19,405 bases of DNA, taken from assembly GCA_900551915.1 (NCBI GenBank), contig URXT01000036.1:1-19405 (forward strand), given 5' to 3'. Origin of the DNA: an uncultured bacterium. GTDB lineage: Bacteria > Cyanobacteriota > Vampirovibrionia > Gastranaerophilales > Gastranaerophilaceae. The position numbers were made by a program, and so were the translations under genes. Below are positions 6,187 through 12,996 of the stretch, in pieces. A model generated the notes under the pieces. It saw only the letters and a program-made list of their open reading frames with translations. It was not told where the DNA came from and did not search any database. Numbering within the stretch: position 1 is the stretch's first letter; each line of letters opens with the position of its first letter.

Positions 6187-6257
6187 CCCTCGCCCCTTGA
6201 GGGAGAGGGTGGAATTTCTTAATGAACGAATGTGAATTTAGAAATTCGGGTGAGGGG
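6187..6257. repeat. palindromic (REP-like) element between the scaffold and GGGtGRT genes
   Basis: CCCTCGCCC (6187-6195) is complementary, with one G-U, to GGGTGAGGG near 6248-6256. GGAATTTCT (6211-6219) pairs with AGAAATTC near 6240-6247, and an inner CCC/GGG hairpin adds a branch. A 28-base core, CCTCGCC-N7-GGAGAGGGTGGAAT at 6188-6215, recurs at 15754-15781 with a different but still self-complementary middle. This supports a structured dispersed repeat inserted within the operon. Confidence 0.65.
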
Positions 6258-6298
6258 TTACTCTCAGCAGTTAAAAATAAAATTAAGAGGAAAATAAA

Positions 6299-7303
6299 AT
6301 GACAGTAAAATTTGAAGGACAAGATAGACGTGAAGCTACTTTGAAAAAAGTTTTACCTGAGTACGGTTTCAAATCTTTAGAAGAAGCTCGCGAATTATGC
6401 TTATCAAAAGGAATTGATGTTGATGCGATTGTTAAAGGTATTCAGCCTATCGCATTTGAAAACGCAGTATGGGCATACACTTTAGGTTGTGCAATTGCAC
6501 TTAAAAAAGAAGTTAAATCAGCTGCCGAAGCAGCAGAAGCTATTGGTTTAGGCTTGCAGGCATTTGCAATCCCGGGTTCTGTCGGTGACAGAAGACAAGT
6601 TGGTATCGGGCACGGTAATTTAGCAGCAATGTTACTCAGAGAAGAAACAAAATGTTTCTGTTTCCTTGCCGGCCACGAATCTTTTGCGGCTGCTGAAGGT
6701 GCTATCGGTATTGCAAGAAACGCCAACAAAGTAAGAAAAGAACCTTTAAGAGTTATCTTGAACGGTCTTGGAAAAGATGCGGCTTACATTATCGCAAGAA
6801 TTAACGGTTTCACTGCTGTTGAAACAAAATATGATTACAAAACAGGCGAACTTAAAGTTGTTAAAGAAATTCCGTTCTCAGAAGGCGAAAGAGCAAAAGT
6901 TAAATGCTACGGCGCTGACGATGTTTCAGAAGGTGTTGCTATTATGATAAAAGAAGGCGTTGACGTTTCAATCACAGGTAACTCAACCAACCCGACAAGA
7001 TTCCAACACCCTGTTGCAGGAACTTACAAAAAATGGTGCTGGGAAAACGGCAGAAAATACTTCTCAGTAGCATCAGGCGGCGGTACAGGAAGAACTCTTC
7101 ACCCTGATAACGTTGCTGCAGGTCCTGCTTCTTACGGTATGACAGACACTATGGGAAGAATGCATGGCGACGCTCAATTTGCAGGTTCATCATCTGTTCC
7201 GGCTCACGTTGAAATGATGGGCGTAATCGGCATGGGCAACAACCCGATGGTTGGTGCAACCGTTGCTGTTGCAGTTGCTGTTGCAGGCGCTTTGAGCAAA
7301 TAA
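6299..7303 (+). CDS. GGGtGRT protein
   Basis: A 334-residue protein with the family's name-giving motif, SGGGTGRTLHPDN, near residues 258-270, followed by GMTDTMGRMHGDAQFAGSSS and an alanine/valine-rich C-terminus. These proteins are found next to NifU-like scaffold proteins in Clostridia and other anaerobes, as here, but I know of no established biochemical role. The start has AAGAGG at 6285-6290. The protein appears soluble, with no signal peptide. An intrinsic terminator follows, so the two genes likely form one unit from the promoter at 5415. A role in Fe-S or radical metabolism is suggested only by context. Confidence 0.88.
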   Translation: MTVKFEGQDRREATLKKVLPEYGFKSLEEARELCLSKGIDVDAIVKGIQPIAFENAVWAYTLGCAIALKKEVKSAAEAAEAIGLGLQAFAIPGSVGDRRQVGIGHGNLAAMLLREETKCFCFLAGHESFAAAEGAIGIARNANKVRKEPLRVILNGLGKDAAYIIARINGFTAVETKYDYKTGELKVVKEIPFSEGERAKVKCYGADDVSEGVAIMIKEGVDVSITGNSTNPTRFQHPVAGTYKKWCWENGRKYFSVASGGGTGRTLHPDNVAAGPASYGMTDTMGRMHGDAQFAGSSSVPAHVEMMGVIGMGNNPMVGATVAVAVAVAGALSK

Positions 7304-7321
7304 ACATCAAAAATATTTAAT

Positions 7322-7350
7322 AAAAAAGGCGGAGCAATCCGTCTTTTTTT
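7322..7350 (+). terminator. intrinsic terminator after the GGGtGRT gene
   Basis: AAAAAAGGCGGA, loop GCAA, TCCGTCTTTTTT: a 12-position stem with one G-U pair and a U tract, starting 18 bases after the stop codon. Confidence 0.85.
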
Positions 7351-7407
7351 ATGAATTTTTGTAATAAAATTTAAAACTGCTAACAAAAAAGATTATTTTC
7401 GTGTTTA

Positions 7408-7436
7408 TATAATAACTATTCAAAAACAAAAAGGAG
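7408..7436 (+). promoter_or_regulatory. -10 box and ribosome site of the membrane-anchored protein gene
   Basis: TATAAT at 7408-7413 and AAGGAG at 7431-7436 precede the ATG at 7442 with normal spacing. The -35 region is A-rich without a recognisable hexamer. Confidence 0.45.
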
Positions 7437-7441
7437 TTACT

Positions 7442-8596
7442 ATGAAAATATCCGCAATCCAGACGAACTATTTAAACAGAATGTCTTTCAAAAATAACGA
7501 AACAAAGCCGGAAATCTCAAATCCATCCGAAAAACAAAATGAAGGTATGAGCAAAGACACAAAAATAGCACTCGGAGTCGGCTCAGGCGTTGTTGCTCTG
7601 GCAGCTTTGGCGTACGCAGGATATCACGGACATCTGGGTTCCGGAATTCAAAAACTTTTGGGCGGTGCTAAAGATGCGGCAAAAAATTTAAGCAAAGACT
7701 CTGATATAAACATTAAAAAACCGAAAACTTCGGAGGTTTCTATACCCGGTAAAGGTTCAGAGACTCCTGAAATCAAGCCGGAAATTAATACTGAAGCACC
7801 GGAAATCAAACCCGCTGTCGAAATTACGCAAAAATCCACCGGGGAAATTTCCGAAATAAAAACTCCTACAAAAACTGACCCGGAAACTACGGAGGTGTCG
7901 GCACCAAATAAAGGTTCAGAAACTCCCGATATCAAACCCGAAGTTAATACTGAAACTCAGGTTACTGCAGAACCTCATAAATTTTTGAGTGCAGAAGAAG
8001 CTAAAAATTTATCATATTCAGAACAGACAACCCGTGTTATGGCAGATATTGAAGCCATTGAAAAGGAATCACCTTCTCTGGAAGATGCATTCACAAACAT
8101 AGATAAATATATGAATGAACTTGGAGAAGCTAGCGTGATTTCTGACAAAAATATTGATCTTATAGAAGCAGTTGCAGAAAAAATGATTTCAAAATATAGC
8201 GAAGTTATATCCAAACAAAAGAGCGGCATCGCTATGCCATACATAAAATCCACATTAGCTCAAATCAAATTAGCTAAACAACAATACCCTTCTGCCGAAA
8301 AACTTGCGCTGGAGATAATTAACGACAAAGGTGCAAGCATGAAACAGGTCAAAATAGATGCGTTCGGAACCCTTTTTGAAGCCTCAGAAGCTTTAGGGAA
8401 AAAAGCAAGCGCCGAAGAAATTTTCGACAAAGAAGTTCAACAAGTCTTAAACGAATTAAATTTGTTGAGAGCACAAAACAAAAAAGTTGAAGAAGTGCCG
8501 GTGTGGGGTTATCTTCAAAATATTTATGAAAAGCTCGCACAAGTTTACGGAGAAAACAACCCGACAATTAAAGCAGTTGCCCAGGCAATTAATTAA
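7442..8596 (+). CDS. unknown membrane-anchored protein with duplicated acidic segment
   Basis: A 384-residue protein that I do not recognise as a named family. The start MKISAIQTNYLNRMSFKN resembles the N-termini of many Gastranaerophilales proteins as I remember them (short peptide ending in F-K). One hydrophobic, glycine/alanine-rich segment at about 42-62 is a likely membrane helix. Next comes a Lys/Glu/Pro/Thr-rich linker in which residues 96-118 and 149-171 are near copies (EVS-x-P-x-KGSETP-x-IKPE-x-NTE). The C-terminal 200 residues are predicted alpha-helical with a repeat-like, TPR-resembling pattern (SAEKLALEIINDKG, EALGKKASAEEIFDKE). The linker and helical domain probably face one compartment as a scaffold, which is inference. 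AAGGAG precedes the start. Confidence 0.75.
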   Translation: MKISAIQTNYLNRMSFKNNETKPEISNPSEKQNEGMSKDTKIALGVGSGVVALAALAYAGYHGHLGSGIQKLLGGAKDAAKNLSKDSDINIKKPKTSEVSIPGKGSETPEIKPEINTEAPEIKPAVEITQKSTGEISEIKTPTKTDPETTEVSAPNKGSETPDIKPEVNTETQVTAEPHKFLSAEEAKNLSYSEQTTRVMADIEAIEKESPSLEDAFTNIDKYMNELGEASVISDKNIDLIEAVAEKMISKYSEVISKQKSGIAMPYIKSTLAQIKLAKQQYPSAEKLALEIINDKGASMKQVKIDAFGTLFEASEALGKKASAEEIFDKEVQQVLNELNLLRAQNKKVEEVPVWGYLQNIYEKLAQVYGENNPTIKAVAQAIN

Positions 8597-8618
8597 AACT
8601 CAATATGGTACAATATAG

Positions 8619-8644
8619 AAAAAGACGGCTGCGGTCGTCTTTTT
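8619..8644 (+). terminator. intrinsic terminator
   Basis: AAAAAGACG (8619-8627), an eight-base loop and CGTCTTTTT (8636-8644) form a nine-pair stem with U tract, 22 bases after the stop codon of the membrane-anchored protein. Confidence 0.85.
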
Positions 8645-8739
8645 CGTCATTTAGCTTCGGCAACAACTTGCAAAAATTCTGTTTCAAAAATTTCATGTTT
8701 GTCATAAAATAGTTTTATAAGTTTAAAGGGGAGAAAGAA

Positions 8740-9693
8740 ATGGCTAAAAACAGAATTGGAATAGATGTTGGCGGAACAAATGTTAAAATTGCACTTGTTG
8801 ACGATAAAGGAAACATTATTTATTCAAACTCTGTTCCGACACGTGCGGAAATGGGTTATGAATACACCGTAAACAATATTAAACAAGCGATTCATGACCT
8901 GATGAAAGAAACCAAACTATCAACAAAAGATATTGAAGGTATCGGTTTTGGCTTCCCCGGACAGGTTGACTACAAGGCCGGAGTTGTAAGAAATGTTACA
9001 AACATTCCGGGCTGGGTCGAAGTTCCGCTTGCAAAACTTATTGAAGATGAATTTAAAATTCCAACCCGTGTGGATAATGATGTAAGATGCGCTGCTCTTG
9101 GTGAATTGAACTATGGTGCGGGCAAAGGCTGCGAAAACTTAATTTGTATTACGGTTGGAACAGGTATCGGTTCAGGCTTAATCGTGAACGGAAAACTTGT
9201 CCGCGGAGCCTCAAATGCAGCTGGCGAAATCGGTCATATAAAACTTCAAATGCATGACGGCCCGATATGCGGCTGCGGTGATACAGGATGTTTGGAAGCT
9301 TTTGCATCAGGTCCTTCAATTGTTGCTATGGCAGAAGATTATATCCGCGGAGGAAAGTCAACAAAATTCCGTGAAATGGCAAATGGAGGCCAAATCACAC
9401 CATATATAGTATGCGAAGCCGCAAAAGCTGGCGATCCGGTTGCTCAAAGAATTTTCACAATCATGGGTGAATATATCGGCGTAGGTTTGGCAAGCGTAGT
9501 TAACCTTTTAAATCCGGAAAAAATCATAATTGGCGGCGGTGTTGCAGATGCCGGCGAAATTCTTCTTGAGCCATTAACCGAAACCCTTAAAAAACGCGCA
9601 ATGAAAATTGCAGGTTCTGCAGTTGAAGTTGTTCCGGCGCAATTGGGCAACACAGCAGGCGTCATCGGCGCAAGCCTTCTGATTGCAAGCTAG
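8740..9693 (+). CDS. ROK-family glucokinase
   Basis: A 317-residue ROK (repressor, ORF, kinase) protein without an N-terminal HTH domain, so a sugar kinase, most likely glucokinase, making glucose 6-phosphate from glucose and ATP. Seen: the phosphate-binding DVGGTNVK at residues 9-16, GFPGQVD, VDNDVRCAALGE with catalytic Asp114, TVGTGIGSGLIVNG, GEIGHIKL (Glu163, His166) and the ROK zinc site CGCGDTGCLE (Cys177, Cys179, Cys184 with His166). The length and motif order match bacterial ROK glucokinases. A strong AAAGGGGAG ribosome site precedes the ATG. It is bounded by terminators on both sides, so it is transcribed alone. Sugar specificity cannot be proven from sequence; N-acetylmannosamine or fructose kinases are alternatives. 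Confidence 0.9.
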   Translation: MAKNRIGIDVGGTNVKIALVDDKGNIIYSNSVPTRAEMGYEYTVNNIKQAIHDLMKETKLSTKDIEGIGFGFPGQVDYKAGVVRNVTNIPGWVEVPLAKLIEDEFKIPTRVDNDVRCAALGELNYGAGKGCENLICITVGTGIGSGLIVNGKLVRGASNAAGEIGHIKLQMHDGPICGCGDTGCLEAFASGPSIVAMAEDYIRGGKSTKFREMANGGQITPYIVCEAAKAGDPVAQRIFTIMGEYIGVGLASVVNLLNPEKIIIGGGVADAGEILLEPLTETLKKRAMKIAGSAVEVVPAQLGNTAGVIGASLLIAS

Positions 9694-9698
9694 TACAT

Positions 9699-9726
9699 AC
9701 AAAAGGCCGCAAAAGCGGCCTTTTGT
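9699..9726. terminator. bidirectional intrinsic terminator between convergent genes
   Basis: ACAAAAGGCCGC, loop AAAA, GCGGCCTTTTGT: a perfect 12-pair stem with A and T tracts on opposite sides. It can serve both the glucokinase gene (plus) and the prepilin gene ending at 9739 (minus). Confidence 0.9.
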
Positions 9727-9738
9727 AAATAACAAAAT

Positions 9739-10410
9739 TTATTTCAAAAGCCAGGATTCATAATAGCAGGGCGGATGTTTACAAAATGAGGTTTGCTCTA
9801 ATATGTCTTCTTGATAAAAAGGTATGATTTTTTTATAGTTCATATAATTATCCGCTCTCTTATTATTTAAATCTGCAAAAGTAAACATCCAGCGGTCTTT
9901 GCCAAAACGATTAGGCTGGCTAAAACCGTTTGTATCCACAATAAAAAGATTTTCTTGATATGAGAAGAGACACCAATTTCTTCCAGATGCATCTACAAAA
10001 CATGAAGTATTTCCTGACTTTGGAGAACCATTATCTAAATCTATACCATCGGAAGGATTTCCGGAAGTGCAACTCCCACCGCAAACAGTATCACCCTTTT
10101 TCCAGCATTTTGAAATGTCCTCCGGGTACGGGCAATCTGATATTACTTTGAATTTTGATTTCATAAGCTCATACTCTATTGTAGTTGCAGGAGTATCACC
10201 TTTGGCTGTTCTTACAAATTGCTGGTTAACAATTCCTTCTTGCAGAACCTGTGACAAATCTGAATATGCTTTTTTGTATGCTGTTTTGAATTGCTTGTCT
10301 TTCCAGTGTCCAACAAGAGATGGTAATGTCATTGCCGTAACTATTCCTATAATACCAAGTGTGATAAGCACTTCGGCAAGGGTAAAACCATATTTCTGGC
10401 AAGAGTGCAT
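9739..10410 (-). CDS. type IV prepilin/pseudopilin-like protein with poly-G leader
   Basis: A protein with the prepilin peptidase signature KYG|FTLAEVLITLGIIGIV: cleavage before Phe, Glu at +5, then the hydrophobic helix. The roughly 215-residue remainder is cysteine-rich, with CPYPEDISKC, CGGSC, a FVDASGRNWCLF strand and VDTNGFSQPNRFGKD, a pattern shared with the prepilin at 18482. The listed start is the nearest in-frame ATG and gives an eight-residue leader, but it has no good ribosome site. The strong promoter, AAGGAGCT site and ATG at 10528 lie upstream in another frame. The frame itself is open back to a TTG at 10509. With 11 instead of 12 G at 10488-10499, the ATG at 10528 would join this frame, giving a leader of about 47 residues. 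Product family is firm; start is uncertain. Confidence 0.85.
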   Translation of the reverse strand: MHSCQKYGFTLAEVLITLGIIGIVTAMTLPSLVGHWKDKQFKTAYKKAYSDLSQVLQEGIVNQQFVRTAKGDTPATTIEYELMKSKFKVISDCPYPEDISKCWKKGDTVCGGSCTSGNPSDGIDLDNGSPKSGNTSCFVDASGRNWCLFSYQENLFIVDTNGFSQPNRFGKDRWMFTFADLNNKRADNYMNYKKIIPFYQEDILEQTSFCKHPPCYYESWLLK

Positions 10411-10477
10411 GTGCAAAATAGAGGTTCTTTCTGAGTTTTCAAGATGAAGAATGTTGGAAACTCTTACAGGAGCCGGA

Positions 10478-10528
10478 TTACAGGATGCCCCCCCCCCCCT
10501 GGAATTCAAGTATAGTCTTTATTTTCAT
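10478..10528 (-). other. prepilin leader frame with G12 tract, ends prematurely (candidate phase-variable switch)
   Basis: From ATG 10528 the frame reads M-K-I-K-T-I-L-E-F-Q, four Gly, I-L and stops with TAA at 10480-10478. The glycines come from 12 consecutive G (plus-strand C run 10488-10499). The same leader pattern begins the gene at 1-37. Loss of one G removes the stop and fuses this leader to the prepilin frame. So the present state is either OFF, a homopolymer error in the assembly, or a separate upstream peptide that couples translation. Confidence 0.6.
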
Positions 10529-10534
10529 GTATTT

Positions 10535-10606
10535 AGCTCCTTATATTAAAACTTAATATCAATACTATTCAAAATTTATTATAATATATTTTCTACAGGA
10601 ATGCAA
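10535..10606 (-). promoter_or_regulatory. prepilin promoter and ribosome site
   Basis: Minus-strand TTGCAT (10606-10601), 17-base spacer, TATAAT (10583-10578), then a leader with AAGGAGCT at 10542-10535 seven to eight bases before the ATG at 10528. It is a near copy of the element at 44-105. The -35 ends four bases from the ispD stop codon, and no terminator separates them. Confidence 0.7.
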
Positions 10607-10609
10607 ATC

Positions 10610-11257
10610 TTAACGCAAAAATATTTTTGCAATCTCAATATCTATTTGAGTTGTAATTTTAATATTTTTGTAACTTCCATCCAAAATATAGACTTTTTCA
10701 CCCAAAACTTCAAGCATTCCGGCATCATCTGTGAAGTTTCTTTCCATAAGTTTTTCATGCGCTTTTCTTATCAAATCGTATTCAAAAGCCTGAGGCGTCT
10801 GGGTGTTGTAAAGTTTGGCACGGTCAATTGTCCGGACAATTTTTCCGTTTTCAACCTCTTTAATTGTGTCGATTGTTTTTGTTGCAACCGTCAGCGCACG
10901 CATATCTTTAACCATTTCAATGCAATTGTTCACCATATCTACAGAAACCATCGGCCGCGCGCCGTCATGAATTATCACGTAATCACAATCGCATGCCAGA
11001 AGCCCTTTGTAAACGGATTTTTGGCGTGTTTCGCCGCCTTCGGTAATTCGGACTTTTATATAATCCTTAAAAATCTCCCTCAGCTCTTCCATTATCGAAA
11101 TATGCGAACAAATAATTATTTCGTCAACTCTTGAGGCTTGAAAAGCATCAATAGTATATCTAATAACCTCTTTATCGTTAATTTTTTCAAGAAGCTTGTT
11201 TTTATTTCCAAATCTTGAAGAAGTTCCGCCTGCCGTGATTATTGCACTGAATTTCAT
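10610..11257 (-). CDS. ispD: 2-C-methyl-D-erythritol 4-phosphate cytidylyltransferase
   Basis: A 215-residue IspD, third enzyme of the MEP isoprenoid pathway, which makes CDP-methylerythritol from MEP and CTP in the cytoplasm. Seen: the nucleotide-binding AIITAGGTSSRFGNKNK at the start, EGGETRQKSVYKGL, IIHDGARPMVS, TQTPQAFEYDLI and NFTDDAGMLE. All are conserved IspD motifs in order, and the length is slightly shorter than E. coli's (236). AAAGGGA (11270-11264) is a good ribosome site. It is transcribed toward the prepilin gene, which has its own promoter right at the ispD end, so read-through into that gene is possible. Fusion to IspF is absent. Confidence 0.94.
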   Translation of the reverse strand: MKFSAIITAGGTSSRFGNKNKLLEKINDKEVIRYTIDAFQASRVDEIIICSHISIMEELREIFKDYIKVRITEGGETRQKSVYKGLLACDCDYVIIHDGARPMVSVDMVNNCIEMVKDMRALTVATKTIDTIKEVENGKIVRTIDRAKLYNTQTPQAFEYDLIRKAHEKLMERNFTDDAGMLEVLGEKVYILDGSYKNIKITTQIDIEIAKIFLR

Positions 11258-11327
11258 ATAAATCCCTTTAAACTATCTCTATTTTAATTTTAGCATAAAA
11301 AAGTCGTAATTTAATTTAACATGACAC

Positions 11328-11383
11328 TTGATTTATTAGATTTTTAATATATTATAATATTACACAACTAGCTAGAAAAGGAA
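11328..11383 (+). promoter_or_regulatory. rpmB promoter and ribosome site
   Basis: TTGATT (11328-11333) and TATAAT (11353-11358) are 19 bases apart, slightly long. AAAGGAA (11377-11383) precedes the ATG at 11390. Confidence 0.5.
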
Positions 11384-11389
11384 AATATT

Positions 11390-11581
11390 ATGTCTAAAAA
11401 ATGTGATGTATGCGGAAAAGAACCGATTAAAGCAGCGAAATTAACCTTCTCTCATAAACAAATCGTGCACCGTCAAATGCCGAACTTGCAGTCAGTAAAA
11501 GTTTGTGTTAACGGACAAACAAAAAGAATTAAAGTTTGCACATCTTGCTTGAGAGCCGGCAAAGTTCAAAAAGCTGTTTAA
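11390..11581 (+). CDS. rpmB: 50S ribosomal protein L28 (zinc-binding form)
   Basis: A 63-residue L28, the usual size for the short bacterial form. It begins MSKKCDVCGKEPIKAAKLTF and ends with RIKVCTSCLRAGKV, so it keeps both CxxC pairs (Cys5/Cys8 and Cys50/Cys53) of the C+ zinc-ribbon type. It contains the family core NLQSVKVCVNGQTKR. The gene is single, with its own promoter and terminator, in front of convergent minus-strand genes. Confidence 0.96.
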   Translation: MSKKCDVCGKEPIKAAKLTFSHKQIVHRQMPNLQSVKVCVNGQTKRIKVCTSCLRAGKVQKAV

Positions 11582-11609
11582 GGTTTTAAAATCCAAATTT
11601 TTAAAAATG

Positions 11610-11633
11610 AAAAGAGCCTGAATTGGCTCTTTT
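11610..11633. terminator. intrinsic terminator after rpmB
   Basis: AAAAGAGCC, loop TGAATT, GGCTCTTTT and further T residues. The A tract on the other side means it could also serve the minus-strand gene ending at 11659. Confidence 0.85.
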
Positions 11634-11658
11634 TATTTTTAGTTTTTATATTCGGAAT

Positions 11659-12162
11659 TTATTCCAATTCGTACGGGTTAACAAATTTTTTACCGCTTGG
11701 CTGCTGAACCTCCGGCTCAAGCTGCAAATCATTTATATCTAATCTGTCAAACCCGCCTTCTGAAAGCATTTTAACAAGCTTGATAATCGACAAATCCATA
11801 TTCAAAATTACCCCGACTTCCTCGGCCTCCTGAAATCCGGGAACCGGATACGGCGAAGATTTTTTTACCGCGGCAATAACTCTCGCATCATAGTCGTCAT
11901 TTCCTGAGGATTGTGTTATTTCATAACTCTTCAGATTTCCAGAATGGTCAACCTTAAAAACAACCACTGTTGCTAAATTCTCATTGGTCTGAGGCATAGA
12001 AAAATTGGAGATAATTTTCTTTCCGACTTTCAGGGAATATTCTTGAATTTCAGGCGAAGAAAAAGGATTAACCAGAATTTGAGAATCTGAAAGCTCGAAG
12101 GCATTTGTACTTAAGCCAAGTGTGAAAAGTATTCCGAATAAAACAATAATTTTTTTTATCAT
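11659..12162 (-). CDS. secreted TonB_C-domain protein
   Basis: A 167-residue exported protein. Signal peptide MIKKIIVLFGILFTLGL with cleavage near STNA|FELS. The body matches the TonB/TolA C-terminal fold: TVVVFKVDHSGNLKSYEITQSSG followed by DARVIAAVKKSSPYPVP and a late NMDLSII strand. Unlike true TonB it lacks an N-terminal membrane anchor retained in the inner membrane and a Pro-rich spacer, so it is probably a periplasmic or envelope protein, not a classical energy transducer. It is the last of three minus-strand genes, ten bases after the stop of the second, so cotranscription with that one is likely. It lacks the Adhesin_E-like N-terminal domain of its neighbours. Ribosome site is weak (AGAAAG). 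Confidence 0.8.
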   Translation of the reverse strand: MIKKIIVLFGILFTLGLSTNAFELSDSQILVNPFSSPEIQEYSLKVGKKIISNFSMPQTNENLATVVVFKVDHSGNLKSYEITQSSGNDDYDARVIAAVKKSSPYPVPGFQEAEEVGVILNMDLSIIKLVKMLSEGGFDRLDINDLQLEPEVQQPSGKKFVNPYELE

Positions 12163-12172
12163 AAATTTCTTT

Positions 12173-12934
12173 CTATTTTTTGTTTACATCGAGAACGTAA
12201 TAATCAAAAGTCATTAATATATTAATTTCTTTCAAATCTTTTGCAGCCGTGTCAGGAAAATGCTCAAAAGGTTCGGTATTTTTTACGGCCTCTAGTGCAC
12301 TGTTATCATTTTCTTTATTCCCGGAACTTTGTTTAATTTCACATAATGTAAGTTTTCCTTCACGATTAATTTTGAATTGAACTTTAGCCACACCGCCGCT
12401 GTTTGTAACCGGAAGTTTCCAGTTTTTGCGGATTTTGCCCTCGATAGTAACTATATATTCACCCATCCCGGGATATTTTTCGCTGTATTTTTTTATGAGT
12501 TCTTTGTTTGAAGAAATTGTTGTCTGCTGGCGAAGTTCTCTTTCTGCATTAAGCTTCTGAACCATTTTGTCATCTTGCACAAAATTGTTAATATTGTTGA
12601 AAAAAGAATCTTCACCTAATTCTTTCATGAAAGCAAAAGAATTTTTCCAATCGTTATCTGATTTATATTTCTCGGAATTATAATCTTTTAGCTTTACAAT
12701 ACCAATTTTTTCGTCTGCCAAACTGTATTTTATATAAGCAACTTTTTCTATGCCCCTGTCATTTTTGTATCTGATAACATAGAATAAATTATTGTCATCT
12801 TTAGAAATTGAATCATGGTCAAGGTAAATGTATTTTGTCGAATTTGTAATATTGAGCCGAATCCAGTCTGCCGCAAAAACGGCTGAATTCAAAGACAATA
12901 AAACAGTGCTTAAAATAGCGATTTTTTTAATCAT
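12173..12934 (-). CDS. secreted Adhesin_E-like/TonB_C two-domain protein
   Basis: The frame is open from 12955, but the start at 12934 is chosen because GAGGA (12944-12940) lies five bases upstream and the signal peptide then begins MIKKIAILSTVLLSL with cleavage near VFA|ADW. N-terminal half: ADWIRLNITNSTKYIYLDHD, the pattern of surface-adhesin protein E-like domains, ending with DYNSEKYKSDNDWKNSFAFMK. C-terminal half, after a charged helix: GGVAKVQFKINREGKLTLCE plus IKQSSGNKENDNSALEAVKN, a TonB_C-type domain. The gene is a paralogue of the upstream one (12997-13764). Location in the periplasm or on the outer membrane is inferred; the function is unknown. Confidence 0.82.
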   Translation of the reverse strand: MIKKIAILSTVLLSLNSAVFAADWIRLNITNSTKYIYLDHDSISKDDNNLFYVIRYKNDRGIEKVAYIKYSLADEKIGIVKLKDYNSEKYKSDNDWKNSFAFMKELGEDSFFNNINNFVQDDKMVQKLNAERELRQQTTISSNKELIKKYSEKYPGMGEYIVTIEGKIRKNWKLPVTNSGGVAKVQFKINREGKLTLCEIKQSSGNKENDNSALEAVKNTEPFEHFPDTAAKDLKEINILMTFDYYVLDVNKK

Positions 12935-12959
12935 AAACATCCTCATCAATTTCAAAAAA

Positions 12960-12986
12960 GGAAATCACCAATCTCGGGTGATTTCC
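12960..12986 (-). terminator. intrinsic terminator between the two paralogues
   Basis: On the minus strand GGAAATCACC (12986-12977), a seven-base loop and GGTGATTTCC (12969-12960) are followed by TTTTTT. It lies between the first and second genes of the trio, so it should reduce expression of the second and third from the promoter at 13795-13824. Confidence 0.85.
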
Positions 12987-12996
12987 TAAAATAAAG

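Noticed and set aside
10601..11134. Plus-strand frame of 177 codons
   Set aside because: It is antisense to ispD, whose motifs are all intact.
12935..12955. Longer start at 12955 for the second Adhesin_E/TonB_C gene
   Set aside because: It overlaps the GAGGA ribosome site; the start at 12934 gives proper spacing and a standard signal peptide.
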